Positions 1 through 5,854 of a DNA stretch of 20,226 nucleotides are shown here, piece by piece. The notes under the pieces are model-generated. The model had not been told where the DNA came from. It did no database searches and saw nothing but the letters and a program-made list of their open reading frames with translations. This stretch comes from a virus. The translations under genes were made by a program, and so were the position numbers. How positions within the stretch are numbered: the first letter of the stretch is position 1; each line of letters opens with the position of its first letter. The stretch covers positions 1-20,226 of the IMG/VR virus record IMGVR_UViG_3300037508_000472, one strand, 5' to 3'.

Positions 1-1
1 T

Positions 2-34
2 GAAAAACCCAAGAAAATCAAAGGCGTCAAATGA
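2..34 (+). CDS. Possible 3' end of a phage integrase gene (partial)
   Basis: Only the last ten codons and a TGA stop fall in the window. They read as a very basic tail (EKPKKIKGVK). The stop lies 9 bp before a tRNA 3' fragment that looks like a phage attachment site. Tyrosine-recombinase genes commonly end next to attP and often have lysine-rich C-termini, so an integrase is the natural guess, but no catalytic motif is visible. A second plus frame stays open from base 3 through the tRNA fragment to a stop at about 117-119; I consider that chance, because tRNA sequence often leaves such frames open. The identity is inference from position and composition only. Confidence 0.35.
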   Translation, partial: EKPKKIKGVK

Positions 35-43
35 GCCGCACTT

Positions 44-92
44 CTTAAAATCCGGAGCCATTGGCGTCCGGGTTCGAGTCCCGGCTCGGGCA
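44..92 (+). other. attP-like 3' half of tRNA-Leu(UAA)
   Basis: The segment reads as a tRNA from the anticodon loop to the discriminator base. The loop is CTTAAAA with anticodon TAA, followed by the 3' anticodon strand TCCGG, a class II variable arm (GCC-ATT-GGC), a T arm (CCGGG-TTCGAGT-CCCGG, 68-84) and a 3' acceptor strand CTCGGGC plus A. The bases before the loop cannot pair with TCCGG, and no D arm or 5' acceptor strand exists, so this is not a functional tRNA. The encoded CCA is also absent. A fragment of this kind is typical of a phage attachment core that restores the 3' end of a host tRNA gene on integration. Crossover would lie in or after the anticodon loop. An attR of a resident prophage is the alternative; phage-type genes continuing to the right favour attP. 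Confidence 0.75.
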
Positions 93-170
93 TTCAAAGA
101 CTTACGCCATACTTGCTGAATCTTTCAAGATGACTGTGACGCCATAGGGACACCCCGGCAGAGGCGAAAT

Positions 171-557
171 ATGGGAATGTTCGATTACGTGCGCTGTAAA
201 TACCCTCTTCCGGACGGGGCGCCGACCGATGGGTATCAGAGCAAGGACACGCCGGCTCAGTATCTTGAGCATTACGAGATCCGCGAGGACGGCAGCCTAT
301 GGGGGGAGGAATACGACATTGAAGATCGAAGCGATCCGACCAAGACGGGACTGGCTCGCGGGGGGCGCATGACCCGAGTGAATCGGCGAGCGGTGCCGTG
401 CGATTACTCAGGGCAAATCCATTTTTACCACGACGAGTGGGACTTCTTGGCGTTATTTGTCCGAGGGCGCATGCAGGCATTGCGGAACACGACCGACCCG
501 GACAACCCGGTCGAGATCGCCGTCACTGAGGCGGCGGGCAAGGTGGAGAGATGTTGA
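171..557 (+). CDS. Conserved phage-type hypothetical protein (MGMFDYV family)
   Basis: A 128-residue acidic soluble protein that opens with MGMFDYVRCKYPLPDG and contains a KDTPAQYLEHYEIREDG segment. This N-terminal pattern is one I recognise from many small hypothetical proteins of phages and prophages; no biochemical role is established for it that I can name. Start choice: the ATG has an AGAGG Shine-Dalgarno about 8 nt upstream and is the first good start after the attachment region. The C-terminal third ('CDYSGQIHFYHDEWDFLALF') is rich in aromatics. No signal peptide or membrane segment is visible. It is the first complete gene after the att site and runs toward the minus-strand zinc-ribbon gene at 618. 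A clear promoter was not found in the 78 bp upstream. Confidence 0.75.
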   Translation: MGMFDYVRCKYPLPDGAPTDGYQSKDTPAQYLEHYEIREDGSLWGEEYDIEDRSDPTKTGLARGGRMTRVNRRAVPCDYSGQIHFYHDEWDFLALFVRGRMQALRNTTDPDNPVEIAVTEAAGKVERC

Positions 558-617
558 CGTTGGGTTGCCGGGTTTGGCATGTAGCTGTTGCGACGCCGCA
601 GAAAATCCGCCATCAAG

Positions 618-791
618 TCATTCATGCTCTACCACCCATAACCCTTCAAGCATTGCCGCACAGTTGACGCATTCCACCAAGCCATCGGACCAGCACCGCA
701 ACAGGCTGTTGCCGCACTCGCAGAAGTAGACGCTGGCTTCGCGGTCCTGCCGTTTCCGACGCTCTTCCTCAAGGTCGATAGGCTCGTCCAT
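618..791 (-). CDS. Small zinc-ribbon-like protein, 57 aa
   Basis: A 57-residue frame that short-gene cut-offs would miss. A charged N-terminus (MDEPIDLEEERRKRQDRE) precedes a likely metal-binding segment with Cys at 24, 26, 33, 41 and 44. The spacing CxC...CxxC resembles a zinc ribbon or knuckle. The ATG at 791 follows an AAGGGGA ribosome site about 5-6 nt upstream, and codon use looks normal for the region. Its ribosome site overlaps the -35 box of the divergent plus-strand promoter at 801-828, so the two directions share a short control region. Acidic leader plus zinc ribbon is common among small phage regulatory or host-interaction proteins, but no specific function can be assigned. Confidence 0.75.
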   Translation of the reverse strand: MDEPIDLEEERRKRQDREASVYFCECGNSLLRCWSDGLVECVNCAAMLEGLWVVEHE

Positions 792-800
792 ACATTCCCC

Positions 801-828
801 TTGACATTACGCACTAGTGCGCTATCTT
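801..828 (+). promoter_or_regulatory. Sigma70-type promoter for the 855-1474 small-gene cluster
   Basis: A consensus -35 box TTGACA (801-806), a 16-nt spacer and a TATCTT -10 box (823-828) lie 27 nt before the ATG at 855. The match to the housekeeping consensus is strong at -35 and moderate at -10. The TTGACAT heptamer recurs at 827-833, overlapping the end of the -10 box. The promoter would drive the small genes 855-1070, 1093-1317 and 1307-1474. Confidence 0.65.
810..821. promoter_or_regulatory. Palindromic operator candidate in the promoter spacer
   Basis: CGCACTAGTGCG is a perfect 12-bp inverted repeat placed exactly between the -35 and -10 boxes. A dimeric repressor bound here would block the promoter at 801-828 and could also affect the divergent gene that starts at 791. 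The palindrome and its position are seen directly; its use as an operator is inference. No repressor gene for it is visible in the window, though the small HTH gene at 1307-1474 is a candidate. Confidence 0.5.
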
Positions 829-854
829 GACATCACATACACGGGAGAGCGCAC

Positions 855-1070
855 ATGGAAAACACTCAAAAGCCGACCGTCATCACCAGTGGGGTTTTTC
901 ATTCCATTGAACAAGCGAAGCAGGCCGCCGCTGCATGGAAAAGCCCTGACTTCATGCCGTCTATAAAGGGCAAGCGATTTGCCAGCATTTTTCCGCGAGA
1001 GGTCCGCGCGGGCGGCGTTCGAATGAAAGTATTCGCGGTGGTGTTCAAGGCCCAAAGCGATGCCGCGTAA
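855..1070 (+). CDS. Hypothetical small phage protein, 71 aa
   Basis: A 71-residue protein starting MENTQKPTVITSGVFHS, with a basic, Ala-rich middle (QAKQAAAAWKSPDF) and a beta-rich end (MKVFAVVFKA). No domain is recognised, and no membrane segment or signal peptide is present. A GGGAG ribosome site lies 9 nt before the ATG, and a strong promoter-like element ends 26 nt before it. It is the first gene of a three-gene plus-strand cluster that reaches into the end of the phosphoesterase gene. Promoter with operator plus tiny leading gene is the usual layout of phage early or accessory operons, so an early regulatory or host-modifying role is plausible but unproven. Confidence 0.7.
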   Translation: MENTQKPTVITSGVFHSIEQAKQAAAAWKSPDFMPSIKGKRFASIFPREVRAGGVRMKVFAVVFKAQSDAA

Positions 1071-1092
1071 ATCAGCGCAAATAGAGGAACCC

Positions 1093-1317
1093 ATGCACAC
1101 CATCAAGAAAGACAGCGACACCGGCCTCTGGCACATTGAGAGTGGGCGCTATGCCTGCATGGCGGCCTGCGGCTTTGAGTCACGCGCCCTTGCTCTGAAA
1201 TTCATTCAGTTGTGCGCCGAGCATGACGAGAATCCGGAAGGCCGCCCGCGTGTGCGGATCGGTCGTAAGGCCATTGCAGATGCTCTTGGTGCGGAGTGGT
1301 ACACCGTTGCCGCGTAA
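1093..1317 (+). CDS. Hypothetical small phage protein, 74 aa
   Basis: A 74-residue protein that starts MHTIKKDSDTGLWHIESG and ends IADALGAEWYTVAA. The ATG at 1093 is preferred over an upstream in-frame ATG at 1060 because AGAGGA lies 5 nt ahead of it, while the 1060 start would overlap the previous gene without a clear ribosome site. The pattern 'TGLWHIESGRYACMAACGFESRALALKFIQ' suggests a small alpha/beta fold with an N-terminal beta hairpin; no known domain is recognised. The stop overlaps the proposed TTG start of the next gene at 1307, which points to translational coupling. Confidence 0.65.
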   Translation: MHTIKKDSDTGLWHIESGRYACMAACGFESRALALKFIQLCAEHDENPEGRPRVRIGRKAIADALGAEWYTVAA

Positions 1318-1474
1318 GCCCTCAGAGGCCGTGCAGCGCGCCCTTGCTCTGATCGAGCAGGGCGTGCCGCCTTACCGGGCCGCACTGACCTGCGGCCTGA
1401 GTCCGTCCACCGTGTACCGTGCGCGCAAGGCCCGCAGAAACACCACGCCGTCCTCTGGATGCTCGAAGTCGTAA
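1307..1474 (+). CDS. Small helix-turn-helix protein, 55 aa
   Basis: From a TTG start at 1307, which overlaps the stop region of the preceding gene, the frame encodes MPRKPSEAVQRALALIEQG followed by VPPYRAALTCGLSPSTVYRA. The segment 'PYRAALTCGLSPSTVYRARK' has the helix-turn-helix rhythm of small resolvase/transposase-type or sigma-like HTH proteins. I recognise closely similar short proteins from phages, but with no assigned role. A GCGGAG ribosome site lies about 10 nt upstream. The last ~34 codons overlap, on the opposite strand, the end of the phosphoesterase gene (1372). It is the only obvious DNA-binding candidate near the 810-821 palindrome. Confidence 0.6.
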   Translation: MPRKPSEAVQRALALIEQGVPPYRAALTCGLSPSTVYRARKARRNTTPSSGCSKS

Positions 1475-2553
1475 TGCCGGCCTGACGCGGGGTCGAAAAC
1501 GGTCAAAACGCTTGCGCCGTGCTCTTGGGGGAAGTGGCCTAGCTTTTCGGCGTGGCTGTCAATGAACTTGTAGCCACGGGTGCGAATCAGGCTGTAACTA
1601 AAGCCCCGCTCCGCTGACTCCTCCCGGTACAAGGCCCAGTTATGCCGGTGCCCACACACGTACACGTCGGCCGCTTCTTTCATAGCCGCCGCCTTCTTCG
1701 GCCCGTGCAGCGGGTTCCACATGCTGTTTCCGGGGAAGTCATGCGCCGCCCAGATACGGAATTCCTGCCCGTTGGGACAGGCCAGCACGAACTGCGCGCC
1801 CCATTCTTCAAAGGCAATGGCCTTGCCGCCCACTTCCCGCGTCCATTCGGCGGACGTGTGCCCTTCCCATGCGTCGTGGTTGCCGAATAGCCAGACGAGC
1901 CACCGGATGCCGGAACCCTTCAAGAACCACCGCGCCAGCTTCCGCGCCGTTTCGACACTGGTGTCGGAATGGGCATACAGCCGTATGAGGCGGCTCGCAT
2001 GCGGCCAGTTGTCCAAGGTGTCGCCGATGTTGACGCTGTAAACCCCCGGCTCGCTGGCCAGCTCGGCGTGCGCCTTGAGCATGGGCCAGTTGGTGCCGGC
2101 GTTGTCCAAGTGCGGATCGCCCCACCACATGATTGCAAACGGTTCGCTCGACGGCATTTCGATTCGAAACCATTTTTTCGCCTGTTTATGCTCTGCGCGC
2201 TTACTGTAGCGCCGGCACATCAGGTCGATGATTTCATCGTCCGGAATATCGTCGTCTGGGAGGTCTGGCAGGGTTGGCTCTTCGGGCCTTGTCTCGTTCC
2301 CTACCCGATGCTTCATCGCGTCGGTGACAAGTTTTTTCTTCGACCGCAGCGGGATGTGCCCGCCGATGCCATAACGCTGCTGCCCACTGATGATGCGATG
2401 CTCAACTCGCCGCCTGTCCACGCCTTCAACCCTTGCGACCTCGGCGATGGCGGAAGGCATTTGCCCGTTAAGCTTGAAGCCGCGCTTTATGGCGTCGTCA
2501 ATCAGGGCGATGGTGCGCTCGATTTCCTGCCTGCTCAACGGCTTCTGCGGCAT
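1372..2553 (-). CDS. Calcineurin-like metallophosphoesterase with N-terminal HTH-like region
   Basis: A 393-residue protein with the complete metallophosphoesterase signature in order: GDPHLDN (145-151, metal ligands D146 and H148), GDTLDN (177-182, D178), GNHD (224-227), H271 in HDFPG, and GHRH (301-304). All expected di-metal ligands are present, so it is probably an active phosphomonoesterase, phosphodiesterase or nuclease-like hydrolase; the substrate cannot be read from sequence. Residues 1-55 ('SAIAEVARVEGVDRRRVEHRI') look like a helix-turn-helix, and 90-110 form an acidic linker. Its ATG overlaps the holin stop (TAATG), so it is the distal gene of the lysis cluster. Phosphoesterases of this type occur in several tailed phages, but their role there is unclear. 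The C-terminus is encoded opposite a small HTH gene. Confidence 0.88.
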   Translation of the reverse strand: MPQKPLSRQEIERTIALIDDAIKRGFKLNGQMPSAIAEVARVEGVDRRRVEHRIISGQQRYGIGGHIPLRSKKKLVTDAMKHRVGNETRPEEPTLPDLPDDDIPDDEIIDLMCRRYSKRAEHKQAKKWFRIEMPSSEPFAIMWWGDPHLDNAGTNWPMLKAHAELASEPGVYSVNIGDTLDNWPHASRLIRLYAHSDTSVETARKLARWFLKGSGIRWLVWLFGNHDAWEGHTSAEWTREVGGKAIAFEEWGAQFVLACPNGQEFRIWAAHDFPGNSMWNPLHGPKKAAAMKEAADVYVCGHRHNWALYREESAERGFSYSLIRTRGYKFIDSHAEKLGHFPQEHGASVLTVFDPASGRHYDFEHPEDGVVFLRALRARYTVDGLRPQVSAAR

Positions 2554-2969
2554 TACCGAGCCACCCCCTTCAGTTTTTCAGCCGTCCTAAGCCCGCCCAA
2601 GCCCAACAAACCGCAAAGCAGCACCAACAGGTCGCCCAGTTCGACTTCAGGAATCGGCGTGTCGGCACCCGTCATCAGCAAAAGCCAACTGGCAAACGGC
2701 CTGCCGATGTAATGCCAAGCCAAGGCACTGCCGCACACCCATCCGATGAAGGGTCGCCAGCGGGAAGTAAACGGGTCGCTGCTTCCGGCCTCCACCTTGT
2801 TGACCTCGGTCTGCATCCGCGCCTGCTCAAGGTCAGCGTCCAGGCGCTTCCACTCGTCCTCGCGCTTGAGCTTCTCTATGGCCAGCAGGGCTTCCGCCTT
2901 TTGAGCGGGGTCCGGCCAACTTCTGTCAATCACCTTACCGATAAGCGTGGCGATTGCGTCGGCAATCAT
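2553..2969 (-). CDS. Holin, 3-TM type
   Basis: A 138-residue membrane protein. The N-terminus is amphipathic (MIADAIATLIGKVIDRSWPD), followed by a charged helix (22-60) and the conserved-looking segment RWRPFIGWVCGSALAWHYIG (70-89). Hydrophobic helices lie at about 72-88, 90-100 and 111-127. This arrangement matches the 'holin of 3TMs' family found in phages and gene transfer agents. Holins assemble in the inner membrane and open it at a set time so that the endolysin reaches peptidoglycan. Its neighbours are a small membrane protein (ATGA overlap upstream) and, two genes up, an M15 peptidase, which supports a lysis role. Confidence 0.82.
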   Translation of the reverse strand: MIADAIATLIGKVIDRSWPDPAQKAEALLAIEKLKREDEWKRLDADLEQARMQTEVNKVEAGSSDPFTSRWRPFIGWVCGSALAWHYIGRPFASWLLLMTGADTPIPEVELGDLLVLLCGLLGLGGLRTAEKLKGVAR

Positions 2970-3274
2970 TTGAAGAAACCCACAAACCCGGCGATTTTGG
3001 CCATCAAAGCCCCCGCAGCACCGGCAGCGCCGCCCACCAGCATCAGCGTTTTCCAGCCGCCCCTTGCTTCGGCTAACACGCGGCGTATTTCGGTTAGCTC
3101 ACGGCGCATTTCACGCATTTCGTATTCCAGCGTGCCGATTTTCGCCCCATGCTCACCGATCTGCTGGTAGATTTCATCGCTCACTGTCAGCGCCTCCCAC
3201 ATGCTGATGGGCGCGGTGCGGAATAACAGCGCCGGTTTGATGGCTTGTCCGAATGTCAGTTTTTCGGCGTCCAT
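2966..3274 (-). CDS. Small membrane protein of the lysis cluster
   Basis: A 102-residue protein with an N-terminal soluble part (MDAEKLTFGQAIKPALLF), a heptad-like coiled-coil stretch (about 38-70, 'IGTLEYEMREMRRELTEIRR') and a C-terminal hydrophobic segment (about 75-100, LMLVGGAAGAAGALMAKIAG) that should span the inner membrane. It ends with an ATGA overlap onto the holin start, so the two are translationally coupled. Coiled coil plus a single C-terminal anchor between endolysin and holin suggests an antiholin or accessory lysis protein. A spanin is less likely, because i-spanins are anchored at the N-terminus and no lipobox is present. The function is inference from position and topology. 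Confidence 0.7.
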   Translation of the reverse strand: MDAEKLTFGQAIKPALLFRTAPISMWEALTVSDEIYQQIGEHGAKIGTLEYEMREMRRELTEIRRVLAEARGGWKTLMLVGGAAGAAGALMAKIAGFVGFFK

Positions 3275-3289
3275 GCCGGCTTATTGTCC

Positions 3290-3643
3290 TCATGCCCTGC
3301 CACCGTGGCGGATTGAGAAATGCCCAGGATCTACAGGCCGGGTAAACCGCCCGCCCCACGCGCAATCCGGGGCTAGGCTTTCCCAATACTCACCAAGCAG
3401 GCGGATTTCATCGGCGCTTTGCAGCCACTTGCCGCCGCGAAACACGTTGAAATCCACGGCCAGTCGCTCAGTGTGCAGGCTGTTGGCAATGCCTAGTCCA
3501 CGCTCCGCATTTAGCTTGGCCTGCTCAGGTGTCCGCCACAGCTCGCCGGAAGTGAGTTCAAACCCGTGGGCGTATGCGTATTCGATGAGCAGGCCCATCA
3601 AGCGCACGAAGCGGCTTTGCTTCTGCCTAAGTGTTTCGGCCAT
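3290..3643 (-). CDS. Endolysin, M15-family peptidase
   Basis: A 117-residue protein with the zinc-peptidase pattern of the M15 (VanY/D-Ala-D-Ala carboxypeptidase-like) family: SLHTERLAVD at 55-64 gives H57 and D64, WGG at 96-98, and DPGHFS with H108 as the third ligand. Phage members cut peptide bonds in peptidoglycan (L-alanyl-D-glutamate or D-Ala cross-link peptidases). It has no signal peptide or membrane helix, so it would need the holin two genes downstream to reach the wall. The length is that of a bare catalytic domain. Its start overlaps the end of the preceding virion gene by 17 nt. The bond specificity cannot be told from the sequence. Confidence 0.88.
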   Translation of the reverse strand: MAETLRQKQSRFVRLMGLLIEYAYAHGFELTSGELWRTPEQAKLNAERGLGIANSLHTERLAVDFNVFRGGKWLQSADEIRLLGEYWESLAPDCAWGGRFTRPVDPGHFSIRHGGRA

Positions 3644-4328
3644 TGAGGCTTCCGATACCCATTGCGCCGACCTGGCGGGCCGCCGTCATCGGGTTTGCAA
3701 ACTGCTTGGCTACATTCGCCGCAGCCTGCACAGGGGCTTTCAGGGCATTGATGCCGGGAAGCTTGACTGAAGGAGCCACAGCGGAGCCAAGGCCGCCCAA
3801 GGCCGCGCCAACCGGGCCACCCGTGATTCCACCAAGCGCCGTGCCGGTTGCGATTTTCGCCAGTCCTGCGCCGGGAATGGCCATCATTGCGAGGCCGGGA
3901 ATCAGCGCGCCCAAACCACCTGAAAGCATGCCGGATGCGTTGGCGCGTTTCGTGTCGGCGTCTTTCCAGCTTCCGAAATTCCGTAAGGCGTCGGCGTACT
4001 GAGTACCGCTGGCCATGTTGCTGAGGGCCTGCTGGTATCCAGCATTCCCAGTTCCGGCCTGCCGCGCCATATACCCGGCAAATTCCTGCACCGGCTTTGC
4101 CTGCTGCTGTAGGGCTGCAAACTGCCGCGCATCTCGAGATTGCGGGGCCAGTCCACGCAGCGCGGTCTGTCGGGCGATATTCGGGTTTTGAGCCTGCATC
4201 TGCCGCATCTGCTGGAATGCAGGCATGGCGGCGTTGACGTTGTTGGAATAGCCCTGCGCCATGCTCTGAGCAGGGCCGAATTGGGACATGGGGCGCGACA
4301 TGGCGTTGAGGTTGGGTATGTTCACCAC
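3627..4328 (-). CDS. Probable virion/ejection-associated protein, Gly/Ala-rich
   Basis: A 233-residue protein (GTG start at 4328, or GTG at 4325 giving a GTGA overlap with the previous stop). The N-terminal half is Gln/Met/Asn-rich and helical (about 20-110, 'AFQQMRQMQAQNPNIARQTA'). The second half holds a long Gly/Ala hydrophobic stretch (about 133-190, 'GGLGALIPGLAMMAIPGAGL' and 'GGITGGPVGAALGGLGSA'), which could insert in membranes. Helical plus Gly/Ala hydrophobic composition resembles the internal proteins that podoviruses eject to carry DNA across the envelope, and similar proteins are encoded at 5975-10064. A membrane-active lysis role is the alternative, given the adjacent endolysin. 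No family is recognised. Confidence 0.6.
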   Translation of the reverse strand: MVNIPNLNAMSRPMSQFGPAQSMAQGYSNNVNAAMPAFQQMRQMQAQNPNIARQTALRGLAPQSRDARQFAALQQQAKPVQEFAGYMARQAGTGNAGYQQALSNMASGTQYADALRNFGSWKDADTKRANASGMLSGGLGALIPGLAMMAIPGAGLAKIATGTALGGITGGPVGAALGGLGSAVAPSVKLPGINALKAPVQAAANVAKQFANPMTAARQVGAMGIGSLNGRNT

Positions 4329-4771
4329 TGCACCGCCTGCACGGCTTCGATGGTGGTAGCCGCGTCAATGGCATTTTTCAACTGCGCTTGCTTGGCCCAC
4401 ATGATCTGCTGAGCCTGAAACACCGCCGCGCCCATCTGCGTGAGCTGCGCGATGGTAAGCGTCCTGTCCTTGTTGTCGGCGGTACGCCAAGGAATGGAGG
4501 GCGGGGTTGGAATGCCAATGGCTGCGGCTTCGCGCACCATGCTTAAAGCGTTGGCGATTCGGGCGCTGGTGGCTTCGTCGGCGTCCCAAGTGTCGCCGCC
4601 CCACTGGGCGTTCAAGGCCAATAAAGCCGCGTTGCGGGCTTGAGTGATAGCTTCTGAGCGTTCCGCTTTTCTTTCCTGCAACGTGACTTGAGGGACGCCA
4701 CTTTTCCAGTCGGTGATGTCGGCGGCATCTGACAGGGTTACGGGCTCGCCGTTGATGTAAACGCGAATCAT
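4322..4771 (-). CDS. DUF4376-containing tail-fibre-associated protein
   Basis: A 149-residue protein. The N-terminus (MIRVYINGEPVTLSDAADIT) is short and beta-like. From about residue 40 onward the pattern matches the DUF4376 family of phages: helices with NAALLALNAQWGGDTWDAD, a central WRTADNKDRTLTIAQL and a C-terminal LKNAIDAATTIEAVQAVQW. In phages this domain sits next to, or fused to, tail fibre and fibre-assembly genes. Here it directly follows the tail fibre gene (ATGA overlap at 4768-4771), consistent with a chaperone or cap for that fibre. The domain has no demonstrated mechanism that I know of, so the role is inferred from context. Confidence 0.75.
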   Translation of the reverse strand: MIRVYINGEPVTLSDAADITDWKSGVPQVTLQERKAERSEAITQARNAALLALNAQWGGDTWDADEATSARIANALSMVREAAAIGIPTPPSIPWRTADNKDRTLTIAQLTQMGAAVFQAQQIMWAKQAQLKNAIDAATTIEAVQAVQW

Positions 4772-5811
4772 GATTTCTTGACCCCGTATATCGCGAAGTT
4801 GCCGCTAATGGTCCCGGTGGACGGAAGCAGGCGAAAAGCATTAGCAGTTCCCGTCACCGCGCCCCAGTGATGCAGGAACCCCTGCGAAACCCCTGCTGCA
4901 AAAAAATGCACGCCGCCCGCAAATGTCGAAATGGACGCAATATCAATGTAAGAACTCAGGCCCGACTCATAAGCGCTAGTGAAGCCGGTTCCAAGCACCA
5001 TCCGGGCATCGCCTGCGGACGCGGAAATAAGTGAATTCAAGCCGTTTGATGTAGAGAGAGCGCCCCATCGGGCATGCACGTTTGAAGTTCCTGCAATCCA
5101 TGTTGAGCCGTTATCGGTTGAAAACTGCGCCCACAGGTCGGCGGTGGTTGAAAGCGACAGGTCGTTACCCGTCACCATGTAGCGGTCGTAAGTTGATGTG
5201 AGGATGCTTGAGCCCCACGACACCGCGCTGGCAGCACTGGCGACGGTGCGGTTCAGCAGCACCAAGCTTGCGCCCTGCCTGCTAGGCAGTGCCTGATGGC
5301 CAAGGACGTGAAACCGCGTCCCGTCGTACACCACGGACGCCGGGGCGCCAGCCACCAATTCCCCGCCGACGCAGGCCGCGCCGAAAGCGAAAACGTCTTT
5401 AGGGCCAGCGATGCCGCTAACCTGAAGCGTCGTCGCGCCTGTATTCGTGGACGCCGGGACAAAGTTGAAAACCTGTCCTGCGGCATAGGCCGGAATGGCG
5501 GGCGTCGCGGAAGCCTGAATAGCATTGGCGGTGCCTACGATGCTTGTCAGCCACGCCGCCGCGTTGTCCTGCACCTGCCCCAGATTCGCCGCGTCCGTCC
5601 TGGCGGTGCCATTGGCCAGACTAGTGAGCCGGTTGCTGCCCATGCTCAGATTGGCCGACGCTGCGCCCTTCCCGGAGCGGGAAAGGCTGTCGGTTAGCTC
5701 CGTGGCAAGGTCCGACGTGAGGGCGTTAAACGTCGACGCGCTGATAACCGAGCCAGAAACTACCGGCTGGCCGGAGGGCAGGCTGTAATTGCCCGAGCCG
5801 TCTCGTGACAT
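4768..5811 (-). CDS. Tail fibre / receptor-binding protein
   Basis: A 347-residue Ser/Thr/Ala/Gly-rich protein. The first ~85 residues (opening MSRDGSGNYSLPSGQPVVSG and continuing through 'NLSMGSNRLTSLANGTARTD' and 'AANLGQVQD') form the well-known N-terminal attachment region of phage tail fibres that docks on the tail. The rest is beta-rich with no recognised enzymatic motif and ends in 'GNFAIYGVKKS', typical of a trimeric receptor-binding tip. It should set host range by binding surface polysaccharide or another receptor. An AGGAA ribosome site precedes the ATG. The gene is followed by a DUF4376 gene in overlapping register and faces a divergent small plus-strand gene. Confidence 0.82.
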   Translation of the reverse strand: MSRDGSGNYSLPSGQPVVSGSVISASTFNALTSDLATELTDSLSRSGKGAASANLSMGSNRLTSLANGTARTDAANLGQVQDNAAAWLTSIVGTANAIQASATPAIPAYAAGQVFNFVPASTNTGATTLQVSGIAGPKDVFAFGAACVGGELVAGAPASVVYDGTRFHVLGHQALPSRQGASLVLLNRTVASAASAVSWGSSILTSTYDRYMVTGNDLSLSTTADLWAQFSTDNGSTWIAGTSNVHARWGALSTSNGLNSLISASAGDARMVLGTGFTSAYESGLSSYIDIASISTFAGGVHFFAAGVSQGFLHHWGAVTGTANAFRLLPSTGTISGNFAIYGVKKS

Positions 5812-5832
5812 GATTTATTCCTGTGCTAGGAT
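5805..5832 (+). promoter_or_regulatory. Likely extended -10 promoter for the 5855 gene
   Basis: GTGACA (5805-5810) and TAGGAT (5827-5832) are separated by 16 nt, and TGC directly before TAGGAT supplies the extended -10 TGn motif. It lies 22 nt before the ATG of the lone plus-strand gene and overlaps the start of the divergent tail fibre gene. A private promoter is expected for a gene inserted against the direction of the late operon. Boxes are seen; activity is inferred. Confidence 0.5.
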
Positions 5833-5854
5833 TGTGGAAACGCGAGGGATTGCA

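Noticed and set aside
3-119. Open plus frame reading through the tRNA fragment
   Set aside because: tRNA 3' halves often leave open frames; the frame that stops at 34 fits an integrase tail better.
93-170. Promoter for the 171-557 gene
   Set aside because: TTGCTG at 112-117 has no convincing -10 box at proper spacing.
425-625. 66-codon minus-strand frame coupled by ATGAATGA to the zinc-ribbon gene
   Set aside because: The start overlap is suggestive, but two thirds of it lie antisense to the better supported 171-557 gene and no domain is visible.
1969-2712. 247-codon plus-strand frame opposite the phosphoesterase
   Set aside because: The minus frame carries all phosphoesterase motifs; the plus frame shows no domain and spans the phosphoesterase/holin boundary.
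2553-3643. Spanin pair (Rz/Rz1) in the lysis cluster
   Set aside because: No N-terminally anchored coiled-coil protein and no lipobox-bearing frame were found; the small membrane protein at 2966-3274 has the opposite topology.
3598-4374. 258-codon minus-strand frame overlapping the 3627-4328 gene
   Set aside because: Arg/Pro/His-rich frame-shifted shadow; the chosen frame has coupled start and stop and a coherent composition.
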